The position numbers and the translations under genes are program-made. The notes beneath the pieces were generated by a model. The model had not been told where the DNA came from and searched no databases. It worked only from the letters and a program-made list of their open reading frames with translations. From Actinomycetota bacterium (GTDB lineage: Bacteria > Actinomycetota > Thermoleophilia > Miltoncostaeales > Miltoncostaeaceae): a DNA stretch of 7,468 nt. Location of the stretch: positions 1 to 7,468 of the forward strand of contig SXZC01000213.1 in the NCBI GenBank assembly GCA_005788075.1. The letters run 5' to 3'. Within the stretch, counting starts at the first letter, position 1, and each line of letters opens with the position of its first letter. Positions 1-5,419 of the stretch are shown here, piece after piece.

Positions 1-1
1 C

Positions 2-700
2 GCCGACGACCGCGTGGTGCTCCCCACCGACGATCCCGAGACCATCCGCCTCCTCGGCCCCGTGGAGGGCCAGCGCTGGGGCTTTGGTGGCGTCAACACC
101 GGGCCGGGGGCCTACGCGGTGGACGGCGGCGCGCTGCTCGTCAGCCCGGGTGCCGAGATTCGCGTGCCGACTGCGCTCCAGGGACCGCTGCTCAGGTGCG
201 GGCTCGCAGCGGCATCCGCAGCGCTCGCGCTCGGCATCGACGCTGATGACGTCGCCGTGGGCCTGCAGGACATCCGCCCGGTCGGGCACCGTCAGGCCCC
301 GCGGCCCGGGCCCCGGGCCATCACGATCGTGGACGACACCATGGCGGCCACGCCGGTGAAGGTGCGGGCTGCCCTCGAGCGCTTCGGCGCTCCCGGCCTG
401 GTGCTCGTGCTCGGAGGCGATGACGCGCTCGCGGGCTCCCCCGTGCACGCCTCACCCGAGGAGGAGGCGCTGCTCGCCGAGACCCTCGCCCTCGCGCGTC
501 AGTGCGCGGTCACGATCGTGGCGTTCGGGCCCGCGCGTCGCAGGATCCTCCCCCACCTCGCGGTCGACCTGGAGGCCGACGACATCGACGCCGCGCTCTC
601 GGGAGCGCTGGAGGCCTGCCCGGATGGGGGCACGGTGCTCGTGAGCCCGATGTTCCCGCTCACGCCCGCGGAGCGCGAGGCGGCGGCCGGCCTGGCCTAG
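2..700 (+). CDS. MurD-like Mur ligase, C-terminal part (5' end outside window)
   Basis: The frame is open to the left edge, so the GTG at 14 is probably internal; about 232 residues are present. They match the end of the central domain and the whole C-terminal domain of Mur ligases, closest to MurD, which adds glutamate to UDP-MurNAc-L-Ala in the cytoplasm. Visible landmarks are ADD near the left edge, the turn into domain 3 (LGIDADDVAVGL, then GHR), a VDDTMAATP segment at bases 329-355, the strand LVLVLGGDD at 397-423, and VLVSP near the end. The MurD hallmark NDSKATN reads DDTMAAT here: the usual Lys is Met and the usual Asn is Thr. The GRHNxxN stretch expected near base 180 is also missing. 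The tail after VLVSP lacks the usual SFDxF segment. I infer a divergent MurD paralogue, possibly of the MurD2 type (L-glutamate-adding, partner of MurL), or another amide ligase of the fold. Family certain, substrate not. Confidence 0.72.
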   Translation, partial: ADDRVVLPTDDPETIRLLGPVEGQRWGFGGVNTGPGAYAVDGGALLVSPGAEIRVPTALQGPLLRCGLAAASAALALGIDADDVAVGLQDIRPVGHRQAPRPGPRAITIVDDTMAATPVKVRAALERFGAPGLVLVLGGDDALAGSPVHASPEEEALLAETLALARQCAVTIVAFGPARRRILPHLAVDLEADDIDAALSGALEACPDGGTVLVSPMFPLTPAEREAAAGLA

Positions 701-1257
701 GTGGGCGACAGGCGCGTGCGCCCGGGCTGGCGCAGGCGCACCATCTGACCGCCGTTCTCGCGGTACTGCCCCACCCATGCGAGCGGCGGTGAGTACGAGT
801 GCACGGAGATCGCCGGCTCGCCCTCGAAGTGCTCCACCCGGTGGATGTACCCGAATGGCCCCTCCTGGGTCTCCCCGGGGCGGATCACGTGGCTCGTATC
901 CGGCTGGTACACGTGCATGTGATGCTCGCGGATCGCCCCATCCGCCACGCAGATGCCGACCTCGGAGATGTCATGGTCGTGGAACCCGGTCTCCTGACCC
1001 GGCAGCCACGAGAGCACCCAGATGTCGACGTAGTCGTTCTCGAACACCAGGCGGTAGTCGCGGTACTCCTCGCACACGGCCACGTAGTCGCGCCACAGGC
1101 CGCTCTCGACGATGCGCCTGCTGACGTCCGCAAGGGCGGGCGCGTGGAGTTGGCGATCGATGTCGGCGAGGAAGCCCAGGCCGTCGGGAAGCGCCGGGAA
1201 GGGCCACTTCGGCTCGGGGATGGGCCACGAGGGGCGTGGGCGGGAGACGGTGGTCAC
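697..1257 (-). CDS. Cysteine dioxygenase-type cupin (thiol dioxygenase family)
   Basis: This 186-aa protein matches cysteine dioxygenase type I. These are small cytoplasmic non-haem Fe(II) cupins that oxidise cysteine (or a related thiol such as 3-mercaptopropionate) to the sulfinate. The three iron ligands are visible: H93 and H95 in HDH, and H139 in IHRVEH. The Ser-His-Tyr relay is S151, H153, Y155 in SVHSYSPP. R69 sits where the substrate-carboxylate Arg of mammalian enzymes is expected. The position of the mammalian crosslinking Cys (Cys93 in rat) is V100, so no Cys-Tyr cofactor can form; many bacterial members also lack that Cys. The GTG start at 1257 is supported by AGGAGT six bases upstream. 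The stop overlaps the stop of the convergent MurD-like gene within CTAG. Substrate (cysteine or another thiol) cannot be told from sequence alone. The first 25 residues are Pro/Trp-rich and look unstructured. Confidence 0.85.
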   Translation of the reverse strand: MTTVSRPRPSWPIPEPKWPFPALPDGLGFLADIDRQLHAPALADVSRRIVESGLWRDYVAVCEEYRDYRLVFENDYVDIWVLSWLPGQETGFHDHDISEVGICVADGAIREHHMHVYQPDTSHVIRPGETQEGPFGYIHRVEHFEGEPAISVHSYSPPLAWVGQYRENGGQMVRLRQPGRTRLSPT

Positions 1258-1262
1258 GGTGG

Positions 1263-1268
1263 ACTCCT
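1263..1268 (-). promoter_or_regulatory. Ribosome binding site of the cysteine dioxygenase-type gene
   Basis: On the minus strand AGGAGT lies six bases upstream of the GTG at 1257. It is one of the clearest Shine-Dalgarno sequences in the window and fixes that start. Confidence 0.7.
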
Positions 1269-1287
1269 GTGTGGCTGCCGTATCACG

Positions 1288-1293
1288 ACACTA
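1288..1293 (-). promoter_or_regulatory. Candidate -10 element of the cysteine dioxygenase-type gene
   Basis: The minus strand reads TAGTGT here, matching TANNNT. A transcript starting about seven bases downstream (near 1281) would have a leader of roughly 24 bases carrying the AGGAGT site. I see no good -35 element. A match to TANNNT is weak evidence alone. Confidence 0.3.
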
Positions 1294-1319
1294 CGCCTCG
1301 CGGCCGCTGCGGCCTGCCT

Positions 1320-1337
1320 CATCCGGTACCCCGGATG
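1320..1337. repeat. Perfect 7-bp inverted repeat in the divergent intergenic region
   Basis: CATCCGG (1320-1326) and CCGGATG (1331-1337) are perfect inverted copies separated by TACC. The dyad lies between the divergent dioxygenase-type gene and the unrecognised gene at 1370. It partly overlaps where a -35 element would sit for the candidate -10 at 1356-1361, an operator-like position. A second short dyad, GGCCGC-T-GCGGCC, lies at 1302-1314. No T-run follows either one, so they do not look like terminators. Regulatory function is inference. Confidence 0.45.
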
Positions 1338-1355
1338 CGTGAATGTGAGGGCGAC

Positions 1356-1361
1356 TACTTT
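1356..1361 (+). promoter_or_regulatory. Candidate -10 element, possible leaderless promoter
   Basis: TACTTT matches TANNNT and ends eight bases before the GTG at 1370. With usual spacing transcription would begin at about 1368-1370, at or next to the start codon. This fits the lack of any Shine-Dalgarno sequence there. Leaderless genes with this arrangement are common in actinobacteria. No -35 match is visible. Confidence 0.4.
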
Positions 1362-1369
1362 TTCGCCCC

Positions 1370-1819
1370 GTGAGCACCGCGCCCGTGATCAACGCGCTCG
1401 TTCCCTTCTCCACCCGCCTCGGCGACGACGGCCTCGTGCACGTGCGAGCGTGGAACACCCCGTCCGGTCCGGCCGCGATCCTCGCCGAGCTCGACTGGGC
1501 GCTGCTCGTGGAGGACCCCGCTGACGCCTACTACGGCCCCGGGCTCCTCACCTATCCCGGGTATGCGCTGCCCGCAGCGGGCGGGGTGATGGCGGCAGCC
1601 GGAATCGTCGACCCCCTGATGGTCGTGCGGCTGCCGGATCCGCCCGGGGAGCGGCTGGTGCGGGTGACCGATCCCGACGATCCCTTCGGCTGGCCGGACA
1701 TCTCCCTCGATGAGGCCTCGCGCCTCATGCCCGGTGCCGACATCTCGGCCCCGCCACCGGGCGCCTACATCAGGAGGGTCGTGGAGGCCTGGGCGGCCAC
1801 GGGATCGCTGCCGGGCTGA
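1370..1819 (+). CDS. Unrecognised 149-aa protein
   Basis: I do not recognise this protein. It is 149 residues, rich in Ala, Pro, Gly and Asp, with no membrane segment, signal peptide, cysteine or obvious catalytic motif. The middle holds a Tyr/Gly/Pro-rich stretch (ADAYYGPGLLTYPGY, bases about 1522-1566) and a strand-like MVVRLPDPPGERLVRVTDPDDPFGWPD region is split by two Pro/Asp turns. The pattern suggests a compact globular beta-containing domain, not a disordered protein. The GTG at 1370 has no Shine-Dalgarno sequence but follows a candidate -10 by eight bases, which suggests leaderless expression; a GTG at 1385 is the alternative. It is divergent from the dioxygenase-type gene (112 bases apart) and convergent with the RraA-like gene (18 bases apart). 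Coding is supported by an uninterrupted frame filling the gap between neighbours and GC-rich third positions. Confidence 0.7.
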   Translation: MSTAPVINALVPFSTRLGDDGLVHVRAWNTPSGPAAILAELDWALLVEDPADAYYGPGLLTYPGYALPAAGGVMAAAGIVDPLMVVRLPDPPGERLVRVTDPDDPFGWPDISLDEASRLMPGADISAPPPGAYIRRVVEAWAATGSLPG

Positions 1820-1837
1820 GGCAGGGCCCGAGGGCCA

Positions 1838-2455
1838 TCAGTCCCCGCGGATGCGTCGCACGGCCTCGGCATCGTCGGCTTCGATCTGACGCGCAGCGGC
1901 CACGATGTCGTGCCGCTCATCCCATGGCACGGCGATGAGGCCGGCCTCGTCGACGTACACCCAGTCTCCCGGGGTGACTGTCACCCCTCCGAAGGTCACG
2001 ATGCCCCCGACCTCGATTACCTGCAGCAGGTCGCCGCTGGCGCGCGGCGTCTCGCCCAGCGACCACACGCCCGCGCGGTAACCGGCGGCCTCGGCACGGT
2101 CACGGATCGATCCCCACGCGATAATGCCCGCTGCCCCGAGCTCCTCGAGCGCGGCGAGCTTCTTGCCCCCGGCCACGGCCTCACCCGGCGCGTCGGCGGC
2201 TGCGATCACCACCACCGCGCCATCGGGCACTTCGGCAAGGGCGCGCTCGGCGGCCGCGGCGAGGTCGTGATCGGGGATGTCGTCTCGGCACGGGCCAAAG
2301 CGGATGGTGGCCGCAGGGCCTGCCGTCACCTGTCCGGCACGGGCTGGCACGAGTCCCACCGCATGGCACCGGTGCGGATGGCGGCGCGCCATGGCGTCGC
2401 ACAGCGAGGCGCTGGTGACGCCCTGCGTCAGGTCATCCGCGTCGCTGGAATCCAT
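1838..2455 (-). CDS. RraA-like / HMG-aldolase-fold family protein
   Basis: The 205-aa protein matches the RraA family (RNase E inhibitor RraA and the metal-dependent HMG/CHA aldolases of aromatic catabolism). Hallmarks are an N-terminal SASLCDAM helix, AGPAATIRF at 45-53, the core GAAGIIAWGSIRD at 107-119 with R118 and D119 at the known Arg-Asp active-site pair, and a C-terminal PGDWVYVDEAGLIAVP segment at 162-177. The start is the ATG at 2455: GGGAGG lies four bases upstream, and homology begins just after it. The frame stays open to 2560 but that stretch overlaps the divergent YciI gene and lacks family similarity. The Asp expected 21 residues before the Arg in the D-X20-R-D aldolase motif is Gly97, with KK next to it, so ordinary aldolase activity is doubtful. 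It could be a regulator, a decarboxylase or an enzyme with other substrates. Confidence 0.83.
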   Translation of the reverse strand: MDSSDADDLTQGVTSASLCDAMARRHPHRCHAVGLVPARAGQVTAGPAATIRFGPCRDDIPDHDLAAAAERALAEVPDGAVVVIAAADAPGEAVAGGKKLAALEELGAAGIIAWGSIRDRAEAAGYRAGVWSLGETPRASGDLLQVIEVGGIVTFGGVTVTPGDWVYVDEAGLIAVPWDERHDIVAAARQIEADDAEAVRRIRGD

Positions 2456-2459
2456 GCCG

Positions 2460-2465
2460 CCTCCC
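2460..2465 (-). promoter_or_regulatory. Ribosome binding site deciding the RraA-like start
   Basis: GGGAGG on the minus strand is four bases before the ATG at 2455. The alternative upstream ATG at 2473 has no such site, so 2455 is preferred. Confidence 0.65.
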
Positions 2466-2500
2466 GGGGCCATGTGGGAGGATGCGTCGCCCAGCGACCC

Positions 2501-2505
2501 GGGAG
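2501..2505 (+). promoter_or_regulatory. Ribosome binding site deciding the YciI start
   Basis: GGGAG is five bases before the ATG at 2511. YciI-family similarity begins at that ATG, so the frame's earlier starts back to 2277 are rejected. Confidence 0.65.
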
Positions 2506-2510
2506 CCCCG

Positions 2511-2792
2511 ATGCAGTCCGAGACCCATTTCCTCCTCATGTACGAGTACGTCGAGGACATCCTCGAGCGGCGCGCACCTTACCGGGACGCGCATCTCGCG
2601 AACCTGCAGCGCCTGAAGGACGAGGGGCGCGTGCTCATGGCGGGCGCGCTCGGCGACCCGGTCACCGGCGCCGCGATCGTCTTCGCGCCGTGCTCGGCGG
2701 AGGAGGTGGGTGAGTACGTGCTCCGCGACCCCTACTACGAGGCGGGGCTCATCACCGACTGGCGCGCCGTGCCCTGGAACGTGGTGATCTAG
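2511..2792 (+). CDS. YciI-family protein
   Basis: The 93-aa protein has the size and layout of YciI-like (YCII domain) proteins, small ferredoxin-like folds whose members are thought to act on unknown small molecules. The N-terminal strand HFLLMYEY is followed by RAPYRDAHLANLQRL, which carries the conserved His (H28), then LKDEGRVLMAGAL and a final LRDPYYEAGLITDW with the conserved Asp (D73) of the DPY motif. This His/Asp pair is the proposed active site in the family; biochemical function is mostly unknown. The ATG at 2511 is fixed by GGGAG five bases upstream. The gene is divergent from the RraA-like gene with 55 bases between starts, so the promoters must overlap. Its stop overlaps that of the lytic transglycosylase within CTAG at 2789-2792. 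Confidence 0.85.
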   Translation: MQSETHFLLMYEYVEDILERRAPYRDAHLANLQRLKDEGRVLMAGALGDPVTGAAIVFAPCSAEEVGEYVLRDPYYEAGLITDWRAVPWNVVI

Positions 2793-3400
2793 GCCGCCGG
2801 ACCCAGGCGTTCGCCGTACGCCTCGCGGTAGATCGGCCAGGCGGCGAGCACGTCGGTCACGTACTTGCGCGTCTCGTCGAAGGGGATGTCCTCGGGCACG
2901 CGCAGCTCCGTGCCCTTGGCGACGGCGGAGGCCCGCCATTTCCGCATGTTGTCCGGGCCGGCGTTGTACGCCGCGAGAGCGGCGGGCACCGAGCCGTCAT
3001 GCATGTCGATGAGATACCGCAGGTACCACGACCCGTAGCTGATGTTCACCTCGGGATCCCGGATGTCGCGTGCGTTGCCTGGCGGGGGGTCCCCCTGGGA
3101 CGCGATGAATCGAGCGGTGGATGGCAGCACCTGCATGAGCCCCACGGCCCCCTTGGGCGACTCCGCATTGGGGTCGAAATCGCTCTCGCGCCAGATGACG
3201 GAGGCCACGAGCGCCGGGTCCAGCCCGTTCCGGCGGGCGTCGCGATTGATGGCGGCGTCGTACTCGAGCGGGTGCAGCCAGCGTGCGTACCAGGACGGCT
3301 TCGACTGGTGGATCGACAGCCCCACCGCGACCAGCGCGGCGATGATGAGCAGGAAGACGAGCACCCGGCGTCCCCGGCCGCGACGCCTGCGACGCGCCAT
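2789..3400 (-). CDS. Membrane-anchored lytic transglycosylase (GH23, Slt-type)
   Basis: This 203-aa protein cleaves the glycan strands of peptidoglycan between MurNAc and GlcNAc, forming 1,6-anhydro-MurNAc, outside the membrane. A very Arg-rich N-terminus (residues 2-12) is followed by one hydrophobic segment (13-29), so it is a signal anchor with the catalytic domain outside. The Slt-type domain shows VIWRESDFDP with catalytic E72, GAVGLMQVLPSTA (85-97), NISYGSWYLRYL (119-130), ALAAYNAGPDNM (141-152) and ETRKYVTDVLAAWPIY (176-191). All usual motifs are present and the length fits a minimal Slt domain. The ATG at 3400 overlaps the coaE stop as TGATG, so translation is probably coupled, with only a weak GAGAT upstream. 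It is the last gene of the minus-strand run, and its stop overlaps that of the convergent YciI gene. Confidence 0.92.
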   Translation of the reverse strand: MARRRRRGRGRRVLVFLLIIAALVAVGLSIHQSKPSWYARWLHPLEYDAAINRDARRNGLDPALVASVIWRESDFDPNAESPKGAVGLMQVLPSTARFIASQGDPPPGNARDIRDPEVNISYGSWYLRYLIDMHDGSVPAALAAYNAGPDNMRKWRASAVAKGTELRVPEDIPFDETRKYVTDVLAAWPIYREAYGERLGPAA

Positions 3401-3999
3401 CAGGATCTCGCAGCCGAGTAGCGGTCAATCACCGACTGCACCCATGCGCCGAGATCGTCGACGGAGCCGTCATTGACGTAGGCCATGTCGGCGCGTGCCA
3501 CCTTCTCCCCTTCAGGCAGCTGGCGCGCGCTGCGCTCGTGGAAGTCCTGCCCGCGCTCCTCCACGCGCCTGCGGCGCACGTCATCGGGCGCCGTCACCAC
3601 GAGCACGCCGTCGAACCGGTCCACCAGCCCGGCCTCGAACAGCAGCGGGACCTCGCACACGAGGACCGGCGGCAGGGGGTCGGCTGCGCGCTGCTCGGCC
3701 ACCCACGCCTCCCGCGCCGCGCTTATGCGCGGGTAGAGAAGGCCCTCGAGGAACTCGAGGCCGTCGCCGGCGAACGCCGCATCGCCGAGTGCCGTGCGAT
3801 CCACCGAGCCATCATCCGTGAGGACGTCGTCCCCGAAGCGGTCCCGGACGGCCGACACCACCTCGGGGTCGGCATAGAGGCGGTGCACCACGTCGTCTGA
3901 CGACAGCACCGCGGCGCCCCGCGCGGCGAACGCGCGGAGCGCCTCGGACTTGCCCGAGCCGATCCCCCCGGTCAGGCCGAGGCAGGGCGGCTCGGGCGT
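3400..3999 (-). CDS. coaE: Dephospho-CoA kinase (start uncertain)
   Basis: CoaE phosphorylates the ribose 3'-hydroxyl of dephospho-CoA with ATP, the last step of coenzyme A synthesis, in the cytoplasm. The P-loop is GGIGSGKS, followed by SSDDVVHRLY with the substrate-site Asp, LLYPRI, the EVPLLFEAGL segment with FDGVLVVTAP, the Arg-rich RRRRVEERGQ lid and the C-terminal RQLPEGEKVARADMAYVNDGS. A start around 3999 gives 199 aa, the usual size. However, no ATG, GTG or TTG lies in frame between the rpsA stop (4007) and the P-loop. The only in-frame common starts upstream are GTG 4200 and TTG 4185, deep inside rpsA, which would add a 60-70 residue Arg/Pro/Ser tail that looks like a shadow of rpsA. 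The coordinate 3999 is an ACG codon chosen by length; a CTG at 3975 is the other choice. The stop overlaps the transglycosylase start. Confidence 0.88.
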   Translation of the reverse strand, partial: TPEPPCLGLTGGIGSGKSEALRAFAARGAAVLSSDDVVHRLYADPEVVSAVRDRFGDDVLTDDGSVDRTALGDAAFAGDGLEFLEGLLYPRISAAREAWVAEQRAADPLPPVLVCEVPLLFEAGLVDRFDGVLVVTAPDDVRRRRVEERGQDFHERSARQLPEGEKVARADMAYVNDGSVDDLGAWVQSVIDRYSAARS

Positions 4000-4006
4000 G
4001 GTCCGG

Positions 4007-5338
4007 TCAGGCCTCGTGCTCGCCGTCTGCCGCCTCGACGGCCTCGGCCACTGCCTCGTCGGCCGCCTCCTCGACGACCTCCGCGACGGCCTCCTCGACG
4101 ACGGCTTCCGCGATGGCCTCCTCGACCGCCTCGACGGCCGCCTCGGCCTCGACTGCGGCGGGCTCGCCGTACGACACCGAGGCAACCTCGGCGTAGTCAC
4201 CCTCAGGCGCGGGGGTGACCCGCTTCAGCGACAGCGACAGGCGCCGCCGCTCGGGGTCGATCTCGATGATCCGCACCTCGAGCTCGTCGCCCTGGTTCAC
4301 GACCTCGCGCGGGTTCTCGACGTGGTGCTCGGCCAGCTCGGAGATGTGCACGAGCCCCTCGACCCCAGCGTGGATCTCGACGAAGGCGCCGAACGTGACC
4401 ACCTTGGTGACCTTGCCCGGGACGATGTCGTTGATCTGGTAGGTCTCGATGACGCTCTGCCACGGATCCGCCTGGGTCTGCTTGAGGCCCAGGGAGATGC
4501 GCTGGCGGTCGCGGTCGATGTCGAGCACCTTCACGGTGACCTTCTCGCCGACGTTCAGCACCTCGGACGGGTGGTTCACGTGGCTCCACGACAGCTCCGA
4601 GATGTGGATGAGGCCGTCGATGCCGTCGAGGTCGACGAAAGCGCCGAAGTCGACGATGTTGGAGATGACGCCCTCCACCACCTTGCCGGGCTCCAGCTCG
4701 TCGAGGATGCGCTGGCGCACCTCGCGGCGCTCGTGCTCGAGCACTGCGCGACGGGAGAGCACGACGTTGTTGCGGCTGCGGTTGAGCTCGATGACCTTGC
4801 ACTCGAGCTTCTGGCCCATGAACTCGTCGAGGTCCTGCACCCGGCGGATGTCCACGAGGGACGCGGGCAGGAAGCCGCGCACGCCCAGGTCGAGGATGAG
4901 GCCGCCCTTGACCACCTCGATGACGGTGCCCTCGACGGTCTCGCCGGCGGTGGACGCCGCCTCGATGCGCTTCCACGCCTTCTCGAAGCGGGCGCGCTTC
5001 TTGGAGAGGATCAGGCGGCCGTCCTGGTCCTCCTTCTGCATCACCAGGGCGTCGATCATCTCGCCCAGCTGCACCTCGTCGGCGACGTTGACCGACTTGC
5101 GGATCGACAGCTCGTTGAGCGGGATCACGCCCTCGCTCTTGTAGCCGATGTCGACGAGGACCTCGTCCTTGTCGATGCGGACCACGCGTCCGCTCACCAC
5201 GTCGCCCTCGCCGAACTCGGGGATCGTGATGTCGTAGTTGGGGACCTGCTTGCCGTCGACCTCGATGTACTCGGGGCCCTCCAGCACGAAGACCGGGGCG
5301 TCCGGGTCGATGCTGATCACGTCGTCGGTGGTGCTCAT
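4007..5338 (-). CDS. rpsA: Ribosomal protein S1
   Basis: S1 binds mRNA on the 30S subunit and helps start translation. The 443-aa protein has four S1 (OB-fold) repeats at about residues 44-113, 133-197, 217-286 and 304-373. It matches the actinobacterial form, for example DEVLVDIGYKSEGVIP, GTVIEVVKGGLILDLGVRGF, RSRNNVVLSRRA, DFGAFVDLDGIDGLIHISEL and PGKVTKVVTFGAFVEIHAGVE. Residues 392-443 form a tail of only Ala, Glu, Val, Ile, Asp, Gly, His and Pro, probably a helical acidic extension. The ATG at 5338 is chosen because family similarity starts soon after. The frame stays open to 5485 but overlaps the upstream gene. There is no well-spaced Shine-Dalgarno sequence: AAGGA is about 14 bases from the ATG. 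It lies in the polA-to-transglycosylase run, with its own candidate promoter in the 88-base leader. Confidence 0.95.
   Translation of the reverse strand: MSTTDDVISIDPDAPVFVLEGPEYIEVDGKQVPNYDITIPEFGEGDVVSGRVVRIDKDEVLVDIGYKSEGVIPLNELSIRKSVNVADEVQLGEMIDALVMQKEDQDGRLILSKKRARFEKAWKRIEAASTAGETVEGTVIEVVKGGLILDLGVRGFLPASLVDIRRVQDLDEFMGQKLECKVIELNRSRNNVVLSRRAVLEHERREVRQRILDELEPGKVVEGVISNIVDFGAFVDLDGIDGLIHISELSWSHVNHPSEVLNVGEKVTVKVLDIDRDRQRISLGLKQTQADPWQSVIETYQINDIVPGKVTKVVTFGAFVEIHAGVEGLVHISELAEHHVENPREVVNQGDELEVRIIEIDPERRRLSLSLKRVTPAPEGDYAEVASVSYGEPAAVEAEAAVEAVEEAIAEAVVEEAVAEVVEEAADEAVAEAVEAADGEHEA
4010..4165 (-). repeat. Low-complexity acidic tail of S1 (coding repeat)
   Basis: The last 52 codons of rpsA repeat short EA, EAV and EEA units, encoded by GAGGCC/GTCGAGGAG-like DNA. 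The sequence is non-identical and compositionally biased, not a perfect tandem array. It also creates a long open shadow frame upstream of coaE. Confidence 0.7.
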
Positions 5339-5386
5339 CGTCTGTGTGGTTGTCCTTGCTGGTCCGGATGCGCACGCGAACGCGGC

Positions 5387-5400
5387 ACCCGGGGTCGGGT
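5387..5400 (-). promoter_or_regulatory. Small hairpin in the rpsA leader
   Basis: On the minus strand ACCCG-ACCC-CGGGT forms a perfect five-base-pair stem with a four-base loop between the candidate -10 (5414-5419) and the rpsA start. E. coli rpsA has a structured, Shine-Dalgarno-poor leader used for autogenous control by S1. A similar role here is only inferred. Confidence 0.3.
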
Positions 5401-5413
5401 TGCGGAACTCGGC

Positions 5414-5419
5414 AATGTA
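5414..5419 (-). promoter_or_regulatory. Candidate -10 element of rpsA
   Basis: TACATT on the minus strand matches TANNNT and lies about 75 bases upstream of the rpsA ATG, in the only sizeable gap of the minus-strand run. A start near 5407 would give a leader of about 70 bases. The hexamer TTCTGC 18 bases upstream is a poor -35 match. Confidence 0.4.

Noticed and set aside
711..722. GGCGC-GT-GCGCC hairpin as a terminator between the first two genes
   Set aside because: Inside the dioxygenase coding end, loop too small, no T-run.
2456..2560. Longer RraA-like start at 2560
   Set aside because: Would run over the divergent YciI start; the ATG at 2455 has a GGGAGG and matches the family start.
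4010..4200. N-terminal 60-70 residue Arg/Pro/Ser extension of CoaE from GTG 4200
   Set aside because: It is entirely the +1 shadow of the repetitive S1 tail and has no CoaE similarity; CoaE has normal length without it.
5364..5372. CCGGATGCG shared with the dyad region at 1331-1339, as a common operator
   Set aside because: Only half of the dyad is present and the string is easily found by chance at this base composition.
4203..5375. Minus-strand open frame of 390 codons inside rpsA
   Set aside because: Arg/Gly/Pro-rich shadow of rpsA in another frame.
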